Of a DNA stretch of 64,000 nucleotides, positions 42,492 through 51,187 are shown one piece after another. The stretch is taken from the NCBI GenBank assembly GCA_002082245.2, contig NBTC02000002.1, forward strand, positions 1,364,001 through 1,428,000, written 5' to 3'. Below the pieces are notes generated by a model. That model had not been told where the DNA came from. It was given only the letters and a program-made list of their open reading frames with translations, and ran no database searches. The stretch is from Yersinia enterocolitica (GTDB lineage: Bacteria > Pseudomonadota > Gammaproteobacteria > Enterobacterales > Enterobacteriaceae). The position numbers and the translations under genes are program-made. Each line of letters starts with the position of its first letter. Position 1 is the stretch's first letter.

Positions 42492-43838
42492 TCAGGTCAG
42501 CTCAATCACCTCAAGGTTGAGTAAACGAGCCACCTTGCGCAGCAGCGGGCGATGCTCGCCATAGACCAGCGAGGTATGATGTTCCATTCCGGCATCCAGT
42601 AGCCGTTGACGATAGCTATCAGCATCGATATCCAGTTTTGCCGTCCCGGCAGTGCCAGAGAATGCCAGCGGAGCTTTGATCATCTCGCCGCCTGCCAGCA
42701 TCAGACGCAACTTGCCTTCACCCTGCGTAATACGGCATAGGGTGATGCGGCCTGGTTTAAGGGCAAACTCGGATAGCAGGGGTAACTTGCGGTTGGAGTG
42801 GATGGTGGCTTGCACCGGCCCGTCGCGATCAGCCATTTCAATCGGTGCCTGACCACAATGCCAGAACACCACACTGTTGCTCACCGGGTCGATATCGACC
42901 AAGTCGGTATTGAACGCGGCACTACCAGAGGCCCACTGCGCCATTAATGACGAGAGCACACCGAACATGTCAGCCTCGCAGCCACATGGAACGAGGTCTT
43001 CATTCATCAGCGCCAATGCGCCACAGGCAGCGCACCCATAATCGGTAAAAAAGTCTGGCCAGCAGCGCACCGCAATACCGGAGTAACCCTGCTGTTGCGC
43101 TTTCTCACGCAACGCTGAGTAGACTTTCAGCGTTTTACAGGTCGCACTTTGGTCCATTTCCGCCAAATTCGGGAAATCTTTAGCGCGGCGCTGATAGGGT
43201 GCATCGGCGGCACTGTCCGGTAGCGCTTTTACTTCATCGATAAATTCCAACACGGGTTGGCGATCAACGCTGACACCAAAGTGTTGTGTTAGTTGTTGTT
43301 GGTTGTAGTTACAAGCATCGAACCCCAGTGGATGTTCGCCTATTACCATCACTTTGGCGCACTTAAAGCGATTGACGATCGCGGCAGCCTGCGCCAATTG
43401 TTGTAGCTCGCTGACCACATGGGCATCATCCGGCAGGCCGTGAACAGTCTGGACCTTGATATTTTCGCGGCTCAATGCATGGCAGGCCAAATTAACCCCG
43501 CAGAAGGAGTTGAGCCGTAAACGACCACCGGTACGAGCCTCCGGGAAGGACCACATAGCTGTTGGGACCGGGAAGTCACGCACCACTTCACAGGTCAGCG
43601 AAGCATCGGTAAACGTCACCTGTAAAATTAGCAGTAAATCAAGATTGGCCTGCTTCAGCGCGGGCAACGCTTGTAACGCAGACTCGGCATCAAACTGTAA
43701 TGCCGGTTCCCCAATCAACTCGATATCCATTGCTCTCAGGGTATTCCACGCCTGCGCCAGCATTTCCTGCGCATACGGCACATCAAAAGTACTACGGCCC
43801 AAGGCCAACACGCCCACTTTTGCTTTTTTATTCATCAT
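42492..43838 (-). CDS. L-fucose isomerase-like protein, proposed sulfoquinovose isomerase (replaces YihS)
   Basis: 448 residues (a second in-frame ATG follows at 43835). L-fucose/L-arabinose isomerase-like fold: an N-terminal region (~5-150), a central region ending GIAVRCWPDFFTDYGCAACG, and a C-terminal domain with likely metal-ligand region MNEDLVPCGCEADM (278-291) and the family WHCGQAP motif (327-333). No relation to YihS (N-acylglucosamine-epimerase fold). It sits where the SQ-to-sulfofructose isomerase is needed, and a fucose-isomerase-type SQ isomerase (named SqvD, as I recall) is known from Arthrobacter. Function inferred from context. Confidence 0.8.
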   Translation of the reverse strand: MMNKKAKVGVLALGRSTFDVPYAQEMLAQAWNTLRAMDIELIGEPALQFDAESALQALPALKQANLDLLLILQVTFTDASLTCEVVRDFPVPTAMWSFPEARTGGRLRLNSFCGVNLACHALSRENIKVQTVHGLPDDAHVVSELQQLAQAAAIVNRFKCAKVMVIGEHPLGFDACNYNQQQLTQHFGVSVDRQPVLEFIDEVKALPDSAADAPYQRRAKDFPNLAEMDQSATCKTLKVYSALREKAQQQGYSGIAVRCWPDFFTDYGCAACGALALMNEDLVPCGCEADMFGVLSSLMAQWASGSAAFNTDLVDIDPVSNSVVFWHCGQAPIEMADRDGPVQATIHSNRKLPLLSEFALKPGRITLCRITQGEGKLRLMLAGGEMIKAPLAFSGTAGTAKLDIDADSYRQRLLDAGMEHHTSLVYGEHRPLLRKVARLLNLEVIELT

Positions 43839-43879
43839 ATTGCTTCCAGTGAATTTAATGACTTATCGGTTGGCGCAGC

Positions 43880-44941
43880 TCAAGCGACAACACTGAAACG
43901 GTGTTCGGTGTAGCTAGAATAATTTTGATTTGGTCGCAGAATGACATCGGGGAAGTGCCCATGATGAATGCTGTCAGGGAAGGCCTGTGTCTCCAGACAT
44001 ATTCCTGAAAATGCCTGATAGCGATGCCCTGCTTTGCCATTCCATACCTTGTTAGAAAGCTTGAATGCGTTATAAAACTGAATACCTGGCAGGGTGGTAT
44101 GAACCGCCATCACCCGACCTGAATGTGGGCAAATCAGCGTGGCCGCCGGTTGCAGAGTGGTGCTATTTTTCTGCGATAAATCGTTTTTTTTCAGCACATA
44201 GTTGATGTCAAAATCCTGCGCTGGCCGCTGTTGCATCGCATCACCCAAGCGGCGGGCATTACGAAAGTCAAATGCAGTGCCTGCAACACGGACAATCTCG
44301 CCGGTCGGTAGCATGCTGCTTTCATCCACTGGCGTGATAAAGTCAGCGTCAATTTTCAGTTGCTGGTCGTGAATTAAATGAGTGTGACCGCGCAGATTGT
44401 AATGGCTGTGATTCACCAGATTGACGATGGTTGCCTTATCGGTTTGCGCCTCGAAACTGAAGGTCATGACATTGTCATCCGTCAGGCCGATACGGTGGCG
44501 CACCTGTAAATTCCCCGGATATCCCTCTTCGCCATCGGGCGACGTGCGGCTAAAAATAAGACCATCGCCCTCTTCCTGCGCCTGCCAGACATACTTATCA
44601 AAGCCGCGCAGGCCACCGTGCAAATGCTGCCCGGTCGGCAGTTCATTGGTTGCCAGCAGATACTCTTGCCCGTCAATGTTAAAGCGCCCACCCGCAATGC
44701 GATTGGCACAGCGACCGGCAATGGCACCAAAGAACGGATGACCGGCCTGATAGGAGGTCAAATCATCAAACCCCATCACCACATCCTCCAGTTGCCCGTG
44801 GCGGTCTGGCGCCCAAAGTTGGGTGATGATACAACCGTAGTCGGTCACGCAGAGCCGCATACCATTGCGGTTAGTTAGTGTAAACAGCGAAACTTCCTGC
44901 CCCTGATGCTCGCCAAATTGCTGGCGTTGAATTGTCGTCAT
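43880..44941 (-). CDS. Aldose 1-epimerase (GalM type), proposed SQ mutarotase
   Basis: 353 residues, typical GalM length and longer than E. coli YihR (about 308). Catalytic features: DLTSYQAG, NRIAGGRFNIDG, NLVNHSHYNLRGH (His base) and the C-terminal GICLETQAFPDS with the catalytic glutamate. It interconverts sugar anomers, here probably SQ released as the alpha form by YihQ. GAGG site before ATG. Takes the yihR position but looks closer to housekeeping GalM, so substrate is inferred. Confidence 0.85.
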   Translation of the reverse strand: MTTIQRQQFGEHQGQEVSLFTLTNRNGMRLCVTDYGCIITQLWAPDRHGQLEDVVMGFDDLTSYQAGHPFFGAIAGRCANRIAGGRFNIDGQEYLLATNELPTGQHLHGGLRGFDKYVWQAQEEGDGLIFSRTSPDGEEGYPGNLQVRHRIGLTDDNVMTFSFEAQTDKATIVNLVNHSHYNLRGHTHLIHDQQLKIDADFITPVDESSMLPTGEIVRVAGTAFDFRNARRLGDAMQQRPAQDFDINYVLKKNDLSQKNSTTLQPAATLICPHSGRVMAVHTTLPGIQFYNAFKLSNKVWNGKAGHRYQAFSGICLETQAFPDSIHHGHFPDVILRPNQNYSSYTEHRFSVVA

Positions 44942-45024
44942 ACACTCAACCTCGTATTTCGTACGGCTTTGGTCGCCTGCCCGTTCAAGTGCAAAACACC
45001 ATGCCGTACGATAGATAGAAAGGA

Positions 45025-45894
45025 TTAGCCAGCAAAAGCAGCGGCTTTCCCCTGGCTGCCAAACAAGCGGATTTTTTCAATCACTTTTTGTTTCATCACA
45101 TCACGCCCGTGGCCCAGCGAAACCGCCAAGACATACTCCTCTGGTGATTGATTCAATACTTCGCTAACCCCTTGGGTAAAGGCCTGACGTAGTTCGGTAT
45201 CGACATTGACCTTGGCAACCCCCAAGGTAATCGCGCGGCGAATTTGCTCATCCGGCACCCCAGAGCCGCCATGCAATACGATAGGTTTCTTGACGATTTC
45301 GCGGATTTCTTGCAGGCGCTTAAATGCCAGTTTCGGCTCTTGCTTATACATCCCGTGAGCGGTACCAATCGATACCGCCAGATAATCAACGGTGGTCAGT
45401 TCGGCGAACTGTAGCGCTTCATCGCAACCGGTGATCAGGGCATCTTTTTCGTCAACTGAGATATCATCTTCAGTACCACCGATTTTACCAATTTCACCCT
45501 CAACGCCGATATTCAAGGCATGAGCGACATCTGCCACCGCGCGGGTAATACGCACATTTTCATCGAATGGCAGGTGAGAGCCATCGAACATCACCGACTG
45601 GAAACCGGCCTGAACTGCCGCCATGGTCTGCTCAAAACTACGGCTGTGATCCAGATGGATACAGACCGGTACCGTAATGTCATGCATAAAGGCATCAACC
45701 ATCTCTTTCATGGGTTTTAACCCCATGACGCTAATCACTTTCTGCCCAATTTGCAGCATGATGGGCGCCTGCTCCTCTTCGGCAGCCAGCAAGATCGCGC
45801 GGATTGTTTCAGCATTGTGGGCACTAAAAGCGCCGATGGCATAGCCATGCTGCCATGCGTGTTGAATTAAGGTATTACCGGATACATAAGACAT
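45025..45894 (-). CDS. Class II (zinc) aldolase, proposed sulfofructose-1-phosphate aldolase (replaces YihT)
   Basis: 289 residues, FbaA/GatY/KbaY family. Catalytic D82 and zinc ligands H83 (CIHLDHS), E134, H180 (GTAHG) and H208 (VLHGGSG) are all present. E. coli uses YihT, a class I Schiff-base enzyme of a different fold, for this step. The position inside the operon implies cleavage of 6-deoxy-6-sulfofructose-1-phosphate to DHAP and sulfolactaldehyde, similar to the SqiA-type aldolase of actinobacterial clusters as I recall. Strong GGGAGAG ribosome site. Confidence 0.85.
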   Translation of the reverse strand: MSYVSGNTLIQHAWQHGYAIGAFSAHNAETIRAILLAAEEEQAPIMLQIGQKVISVMGLKPMKEMVDAFMHDITVPVCIHLDHSRSFEQTMAAVQAGFQSVMFDGSHLPFDENVRITRAVADVAHALNIGVEGEIGKIGGTEDDISVDEKDALITGCDEALQFAELTTVDYLAVSIGTAHGMYKQEPKLAFKRLQEIREIVKKPIVLHGGSGVPDEQIRRAITLGVAKVNVDTELRQAFTQGVSEVLNQSPEEYVLAVSLGHGRDVMKQKVIEKIRLFGSQGKAAAFAG

Positions 45895-45952
45895 TTTCTC
45901 TCCCTCTGCGTGCTGATAACAGCCGCTTTAAAAACCATCAATTAATCGGAAA

Positions 45953-46843
45953 TCATTCGGTTGTTGGCAGACCAGACTGACTGCGAACCTGTTGTAAAAT
46001 GGCACTCCAATCCTGGCGCCCGCGCCCGCAGGCTCTGGCCTGACTGTAAACCTCGCGGGAAGCAGCCCCCATCGGCATGGTGACGTGCAATTGGTTAGCC
46101 ACATCAAGAGCGATACCTAAATCTTTATGTGCTAAATCAATCATGAACGCTGGCGTTAAATCTCCCTTCAGCACCTTATTTGGCCACGTGGTAGTGAAAT
46201 GCCCTTTACCCGCCGGAGTGCCACTCATCACTTGCAGTGCGACATCGAAAGACAGTCCCAGTGCTTCGCATAGTACGGCGGCCTCCGCCGACAACGCATT
46301 GAGCGCAATACTCATGTAGTTGTTGATAAGCTTCACGCGGATCCCCATCCCCGGCCCGCCCGCATTGATAAGTTCAGATCCCATTGCCATCAGTAATGGC
46401 GTTGCCCGCTCAACCTGCGCTTGCGTTCCCCCCGCCAGTATCAATAAGGTGCCGACCTGTGCATGGTCAGAGGTACGCCCCACCGGCGCATCCATAAAGC
46501 CATACCCTTTGGCCTGCATCTGTTGCGCCAAACGGTCAGTCTGTAACGGATGGATAGTGGACATATCAATCACCAGTGCTTCTGGTGACAAGCGGCTACA
46601 AACGCCGTCGTTGCCGAACAGCACGTCATGCACCAGTTCTCCGTTAGGGAGCATGGTGATAACAAACTCTGCTCCTTCGGCGGCCTGCCCTGCGTTACCA
46701 CATGGCGTGGCACCCAGCGCAGCCAACGCCGCTACCGCGCCGGGGTTAGTATCGAAAACATGTAATTGATGCCCGTGTTTAATGAGGTTACGCGCCATGG
46801 GCGATCCCATTTGCCCTAACCCGATGAATGCTACCTGTGCCAT
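45953..46843 (-). CDS. yihU: Sulfolactaldehyde reductase YihU
   Basis: 296 residues, beta-hydroxyacid dehydrogenase family. Nucleotide motif [10 protein letters not shown] at 8-17, substrate-loop PVGRTS with R123, catalytic K171 in KLINNYMS, and a C-terminal helical domain ([16 protein letters not shown]). Nearly colinear with E. coli YihU, which reduces 3-sulfolactaldehyde to 2,3-dihydroxypropane-1-sulfonate using NADH. First gene of the eight-gene operon that runs to the porin; GGAG ribosome site. Confidence 0.95.
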   Translation of the reverse strand: MAQVAFIGLGQMGSPMARNLIKHGHQLHVFDTNPGAVAALAALGATPCGNAGQAAEGAEFVITMLPNGELVHDVLFGNDGVCSRLSPEALVIDMSTIHPLQTDRLAQQMQAKGYGFMDAPVGRTSDHAQVGTLLILAGGTQAQVERATPLLMAMGSELINAGGPGMGIRVKLINNYMSIALNALSAEAAVLCEALGLSFDVALQVMSGTPAGKGHFTTTWPNKVLKGDLTPAFMIDLAHKDLGIALDVANQLHVTMPMGAASREVYSQARACGRGRQDWSAILQQVRSQSGLPTTE

Positions 46844-47026
46844 TATTCTCTCCTGTCACCTGATGTCATTTTTAGTCACTTGATTGGAATATTTTGTCTG
46901 TTTTTGATCGTATTTGTAATTTATGGTCAAAAAATTGACATCCGTCACTCTTTTAACATTTGAACGAATTAAAATGGTCACATCGTGATCAACAGCCCTT
47001 TTTTGGCTAACCAAGGAACTGAAACC
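46844..47026. promoter_or_regulatory. Divergent promoter region of the SQ locus
   Basis: 183 bases between the yihU start and yihV start. AT-rich with a TTGACA hexamer at 46936-46941 on the plus strand as possible -35 for yihV, and a palindromic GGTCAC / GTGATC pair near 46975-46989. In E. coli the matching gap is where YihW (CsqR) binds; I expect the same but cannot name the operator. Confidence 0.6.
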
Positions 47027-47923
47027 ATGACCCGGATTGCATGTGTAGGAATTGCGGTGCAGGACCGCCTCTATTACCTGGCAAAACTGCCCGATAGCGG
47101 CGGTAAATATGTGGCGGATGATTATCGTGAGATTGGTGGAGGCCCGGCGGCAACAGCAGCGGTAGCGGCGGCTCGACTGGGCGCGCAAGTCGATTTTATT
47201 GGCCGGGTAGGTGATGATGCCACGGGCAATACTCTGCTCGATGAGCTGGAACACTATGGGGTAAATACCGCCCTTAGCCGCCGCTACGCCAATGCCCGTT
47301 CATCGCAGTCGGCGATCTTAGTCGACCGTCATGGGGAGCGCATCATCATTAACCATCCCAGTCCTGACCTGCCAGAAGATGCCCAATGGCTGACGGGGAT
47401 AGATTTCAGCCACTATGATGTCGTGTTGGCGGATGTCCGTTGGCATCAGGGGGCGCTAACCGCATTTACACTGGCCCGCCAAACCGGTATCACCACCCTA
47501 CTTGATGCCGATGTCACGCCGCAAGATATCCGCCCGTTGGTCGCTCTTGCGGACCACGCGGTCTTCTCCGAGCCGGGTTTACAGCGAATGACGGGCAAAA
47601 ATGACACTGACGCTGCGCTCTTATTAGCCGCCAGTGACACAAACGGACAGGTGTATGTCACCCGAGGTAAAAAAGGTTGTTATTGGCTGGAGAACGGCGA
47701 ACAGCAACATCAAGCGGGATTTGAGGTAGCCGTGGTCGATACTACCGGTGCGGGGGATGTTTTTCATGGTGCATTAGCGGTAACGCTGGGCCGACAACAC
47801 ACAATTACTGCGGCAGTGCGCTATGCTAATGCCGTGGCGGCATTAAAATGTACCCGCCCCGGTGGGCGGGCCGGAATACCTGATTGTGATCAAACTGACT
47901 CTTTCCTGACGCATTTTGTATAA
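47027..47923 (+). CDS. yihV: Sulfofructose kinase YihV (PfkB family)
   Basis: 298 residues from ATG 47027 (AAGGA ten bases upstream). A GTG 14 codons earlier would give an unnatural extension; 298 is exactly the E. coli YihV length. Ribokinase signatures: GGGPAATAAVAAARLGAQVDFIGRVGDD near the N-terminus and DTTGAGDVFHGALA with the catalytic aspartate near the C-terminus. Phosphorylates 6-deoxy-6-sulfofructose with ATP. Opposite strand to the catabolic operon. Confidence 0.95.
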   Translation: MTRIACVGIAVQDRLYYLAKLPDSGGKYVADDYREIGGGPAATAAVAAARLGAQVDFIGRVGDDATGNTLLDELEHYGVNTALSRRYANARSSQSAILVDRHGERIIINHPSPDLPEDAQWLTGIDFSHYDVVLADVRWHQGALTAFTLARQTGITTLLDADVTPQDIRPLVALADHAVFSEPGLQRMTGKNDTDAALLLAASDTNGQVYVTRGKKGCYWLENGEQQHQAGFEVAVVDTTGAGDVFHGALAVTLGRQHTITAAVRYANAVAALKCTRPGGRAGIPDCDQTDSFLTHFV

Positions 47924-47960
47924 AATAAACAATAGTATGATGAATGAGAGAGAGCAAAGC

Positions 47961-48761
47961 ATGAGTCTGACCGAACTAACCGGTAACCCGCGCCACGATC
48001 AACTGATTCAACTGATCGCCAGTCGTGGCTATATGAATATTGATGAATTGGCACAATTGCTGGATGTTTCGACTCAAACCGTGCGTCGCGATATCCGTAA
48101 GCTTAGCGAACAAGGGCTGATTACCCGTCATCACGGTGGGGCCGGGCGAGCGTCTAGCGTCGTGAATACCGCGTTTGAACAGCGAGAGCTTTCATATACT
48201 AAAGAGAAAATGGCCATTGCTGAGGCGATTGCTGATTACATTCCCGATCGTTCAACGGTGTTTATCACTATTGGTACCACTGTTGAACATATCGCCCGCG
48301 CATTGATAAATCACAGCCACCTGCGGATTATTACTAATAGCCTGAGGGTGGCACACATTTTATATAAAAATACCGATTTTGAAGTGATGGTGCCAGGCGG
48401 TACGCTACGACCAAACAATGGTGGCATTATTGGCCCCAGTGCGGTCTCTTTCGTTGAAGGTTTCCGCGCCGACTATCTGATTACCAGCATGGGGGCAATT
48501 GATAGCGACGGCAGCCTGCTGGAGTTTGATGTTAATGAGGCGACAGTGGTGAAAGCGATGATGGCACACTCCCGCCACATCTTATTGGCAGCCGATCATA
48601 CCAAGTTCCACGCCTCCGCCGCCGTCGAAATTGGTAATGTTGCCAAAGCTACAGCGCTGTTTACCAATGTTTCCCCCCCGTCACAACTGGCCGCACTGTT
48701 GCAGCAACAACAGGTGGAACTGGTGGTCACACAGTTAGGTAATCAGGAACCCACTATCTAA
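47961..48761 (+). CDS. yihW: DeoR-family repressor YihW (CsqR)
   Basis: 266 residues from ATG 47961 (MSLTELTGNPRHDQL, as in E. coli); a TTG 15 codons earlier overlaps the yihV end and is rejected. Helix-turn-helix NIDELAQLLDVSTQTVRRDIRKL and the conserved GLITRHHGGAG; the C-terminal sugar-phosphate sensor domain carries TIGTTVEHIARAL. In E. coli it represses the yih operons and is released by SQ-pathway intermediates. Shares a transcript with yihV (37-base gap). Confidence 0.95.
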   Translation: MSLTELTGNPRHDQLIQLIASRGYMNIDELAQLLDVSTQTVRRDIRKLSEQGLITRHHGGAGRASSVVNTAFEQRELSYTKEKMAIAEAIADYIPDRSTVFITIGTTVEHIARALINHSHLRIITNSLRVAHILYKNTDFEVMVPGGTLRPNNGGIIGPSAVSFVEGFRADYLITSMGAIDSDGSLLEFDVNEATVVKAMMAHSRHILLAADHTKFHASAAVEIGNVAKATALFTNVSPPSQLAALLQQQQVELVVTQLGNQEPTI

Positions 48762-48773
48762 ATTTTACGCCAA

Positions 48774-48801
48774 AAAAAGCAGGCGACACCGCCTGCTTTT
48801 T
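48774..48801 (+). terminator. Intrinsic terminator after yihW
   Basis: AAAAAGCAGGCG / CGCCTGCTTTTT with an ACAC loop, 12-bp stem. Confidence 0.92.
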
Positions 48802-49205
48802 CAGGATTTAACGCGCTAAGAACAGGTCAGTTAACGGCGGCGAAACGGACAAACTCATCAGCATCTTGTACCGAACAGGCCAACCCAACAACGGTAGAAT
48901 AACGGAACATTATCACTGGTGCTAAACGCCAGTTCCTGCGCGATACGGTTTCCTTGAGTCACGGCATTTTCCTTGTGACAAGTTGTTGCAAAATGATAAA
49001 TCGCTGCTGAAATTCTGTGCGAAACGCCTGTTTATCATCGTGATAATAGAAAGGTATCACTTGTGGCCGGAGAGACCAATAGGAAAAGCAAAGCAGGAAT
49101 GAATTGTATCCGTTTGATTTGTAGGATTTTTCTTATGACCACGTTGTTTGCCTGTTTGCGGGCTATCGTTAGTCTCGCCGCAGCAGTAAGGAGTAACAAC
49201 GCGGG
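48802..49205. other. Gap between SQ locus and fimbrial operon, with a possible gene relic
   Basis: On the minus strand a GTG at ~48974 with a good AAGGA site opens a 34-codon frame (VTQGNRIAQELAFSTSDN...), and an overlapping frame encodes a protein-like end (...YSTVVGLACSVQDADEFV, then RFAAVN) at 48827-48910. Two overlapping frames that each look coding suggest a frameshifted small gene. No family recognised. The rest is featureless. Confidence 0.3.
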
Positions 49206-50009
49206 TTATTGTAGTGGCTGTTGACCTTCCACTGTCGAGCCAAAATCATCAATAATTGAGAAGAATACCGTCATATTCTTAGCCGGAATTTGATTACCGA
49301 CTAGCCCACCATCGATGCTACTTTTCGGCGCGACCATATCGTCATTCCCCAACTTAACCGGGGTTCTCGCGGCACTTTTACTTTGCGCAATCTCCACAGT
49401 CTGGAATGTCACATTAAATGGCGTCGGATTGGTGACACGAAAAACCCCGCCACTGCCCTCTGGAACCCATCTGAAAGAGAGTTGGTTAAGCACCCCCTCT
49501 GAACTGGCAGGAATACCCGCCGGGCGATAGAACAGTTTGATGCGCGAACGGAAGGCAATTTGCACTTCATTGTCGGCAGCCTGCGGTGAAGCGGTTTTCG
49601 GTGGCACTTCTAATACATTCAGCCAAAACATCGATTCGCGATCAGACGGCAGTTGACCGGCAGTACCGGTATAGTAAATGCGAACAGATTTATTGGTTTG
49701 GGGATCAAGGCGGAACACTGGAGTATCAACAACAAACGGTACCTTTATCTGCTCAATTGATTTATCCATTTCAGCAATATTGTTATCAACCCACAGTTGC
49801 AGTAAAGCTGGGCGATTGCCCTTATTGAGGATCTGCACGCTGCCTGATTTATCATCTCCAGTAACCACCACTCGGGTCAGACCAATAGCAATACCCGCCA
49901 GCGCTGTGGTACTGAGCAAGAAGGAGGCAAGGGTCACCGCCGCAAACACGTGATACCGATGCGTGAACCTGCGGATATACAGCATGAGCCAGTACGATAG
50001 CGTTTTCAT
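49206..50009 (-). CDS. Second periplasmic fimbrial chaperone
   Basis: 267 residues. A long hydrophobic signal region (~20-38, ALAGIAIG follows), then a PapD-like two-domain immunoglobulin fold: TRVVVTGDDKSGSVQILN, the subunit-binding strand LLQLWVDN, RLDPQTNKSVRIYYTG with the conserved Arg, and SMFWLNVLEVPPK. It ends the operon; its ATG overlaps the adhesin stop by four bases. It may serve the tip adhesin specifically. Confidence 0.92.
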   Translation of the reverse strand: MKTLSYWLMLYIRRFTHRYHVFAAVTLASFLLSTTALAGIAIGLTRVVVTGDDKSGSVQILNKGNRPALLQLWVDNNIAEMDKSIEQIKVPFVVDTPVFRLDPQTNKSVRIYYTGTAGQLPSDRESMFWLNVLEVPPKTASPQAADNEVQIAFRSRIKLFYRPAGIPASSEGVLNQLSFRWVPEGSGGVFRVTNPTPFNVTFQTVEIAQSKSAARTPVKLGNDDMVAPKSSIDGGLVGNQIPAKNMTVFFSIIDDFGSTVEGQQPLQ

Positions 50010-51187
50010 TTATAGATCAACGTAAAAGTAAATGCGCCGTTGACGGAACCACTTTGCACGGTGCTTTCAGTTTGATAAAGCCCGGCGTTCATCGGCACGG
50101 TGTAGCTCTGCGTGCTCGCTGAATTATAGCCGCTCAAGGTGTATTCGGTATTCAACACGATAGGTGTATTTGTCTGGCTACGCAATAATACCCCCACGCC
50201 TCTGGCAGTAGATCCGCTATTCAACGCTACCACACCATTTGCCGCATTCAGCACATTAGTTGCCGCGCCAAACGTATAATTAATACCCGCCAATCCACCA
50301 GGGCAGTTATTAAAATTGAGATTAAATGATCTTAACCCTTCAATATTGCCAATCCCAGTAAATTTATTGCTGGCGACATCCGGTAAATTGACAATCACAT
50401 CCGGTGTGGTGCAGGTCTGTGTCATTAACTGGATATTCAGGGAATTTGGCGCAAAATCAAATAATCGGTAGCGGGTTGATTCAAGATAACTACTGGCGCC
50501 ATTGTTATAGGTGCGATAGTTATAGGCATAAGCAGGGTCAAAAGCGGCAGCCCATCCACTGGTTAATGTCGTGGCAATCTTAACAAACTTGATTTGTAGT
50601 TCTACGTTCAAGTTAAAATTAGCCCCATTGTTGTAAGGAATAGGGCCTAACAGCGGTGAGGAATAAACTATATTTGCCGCGCTAAAGCCATTCATCGGCT
50701 TCCAGTCGCTGCTGAAACCTGCGCCGGTCACGCGAAAACGCAGTGCATAGCCTAAGCCAGCTTTACCGGTATAAGAAAATACACTGTGACTATTGCCATC
50801 AATGTTGATTGTCCGGTCGATGCTGTACGGCGAGAACAGCCCTGCCCCAGCCTTAATACTGTCATTCATTGAGGTGGATAATATCTTGCACACCCAGCCC
50901 CCTGCGGGGAAGCTTATCCATGAACCAATCGGCGAACCAACCGCGGTGTTGGGCGGAACTCGCAGTGTGGTTGTCGGGCCATAAATATAGTAAGTACCGC
51001 TATAGTCACAATCCATGGCAGAGCCCAATGCATTAGCATTATGGCTGATCGCTAAACTACTCATCACCAGTAACCACAGTAAAAGTTGTTTTAGTTGACG
51101 GCAGCCGCGCGCTATCGAATCACTGGCTGCACCACAGAACCTGTCCATGTAATATTGCGCTATATTCCGATAAGAACTCATTTGCAT
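50006..51187 (-). CDS. Fimbrial tip adhesin
   Basis: 393 residues. Signal peptide in the first ~54 residues (LLLWLLVMSSLAISHNANA), then an N-terminal receptor-binding half without strong family similarity, and a C-terminal pilin domain (CTTPDVIVNLPDVASNKF ... FNLNFNNCPGGLAG ... NGAFTFTLIYK) with the Cys pair and beta-zipper end of FimA-type subunits. The two-domain size and position after the usher mark it as the adhesin. Target unknown. Start overlaps the usher stop by 10 bases. Confidence 0.88.
   Translation of the reverse strand: MQMSSYRNIAQYYMDRFCGAASDSIARGCRQLKQLLLWLLVMSSLAISHNANALGSAMDCDYSGTYYIYGPTTTLRVPPNTAVGSPIGSWISFPAGGWVCKILSTSMNDSIKAGAGLFSPYSIDRTINIDGNSHSVFSYTGKAGLGYALRFRVTGAGFSSDWKPMNGFSAANIVYSSPLLGPIPYNNGANFNLNVELQIKFVKIATTLTSGWAAAFDPAYAYNYRTYNNGASSYLESTRYRLFDFAPNSLNIQLMTQTCTTPDVIVNLPDVASNKFTGIGNIEGLRSFNLNFNNCPGGLAGINYTFGAATNVLNAANGVVALNSGSTARGVGVLLRSQTNTPIVLNTEYTLSGYNSASTQSYTVPMNAGLYQTESTVQSGSVNGAFTFTLIYK

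Noticed and set aside
49135..49224. 29-codon plus-strand ORF with a hydrophobic start (MTTLFACLRAIVSLAAAV)
   Set aside because: AGGA is nine bases away and the ORF overlaps the end of the second chaperone gene; not enough to call a gene.
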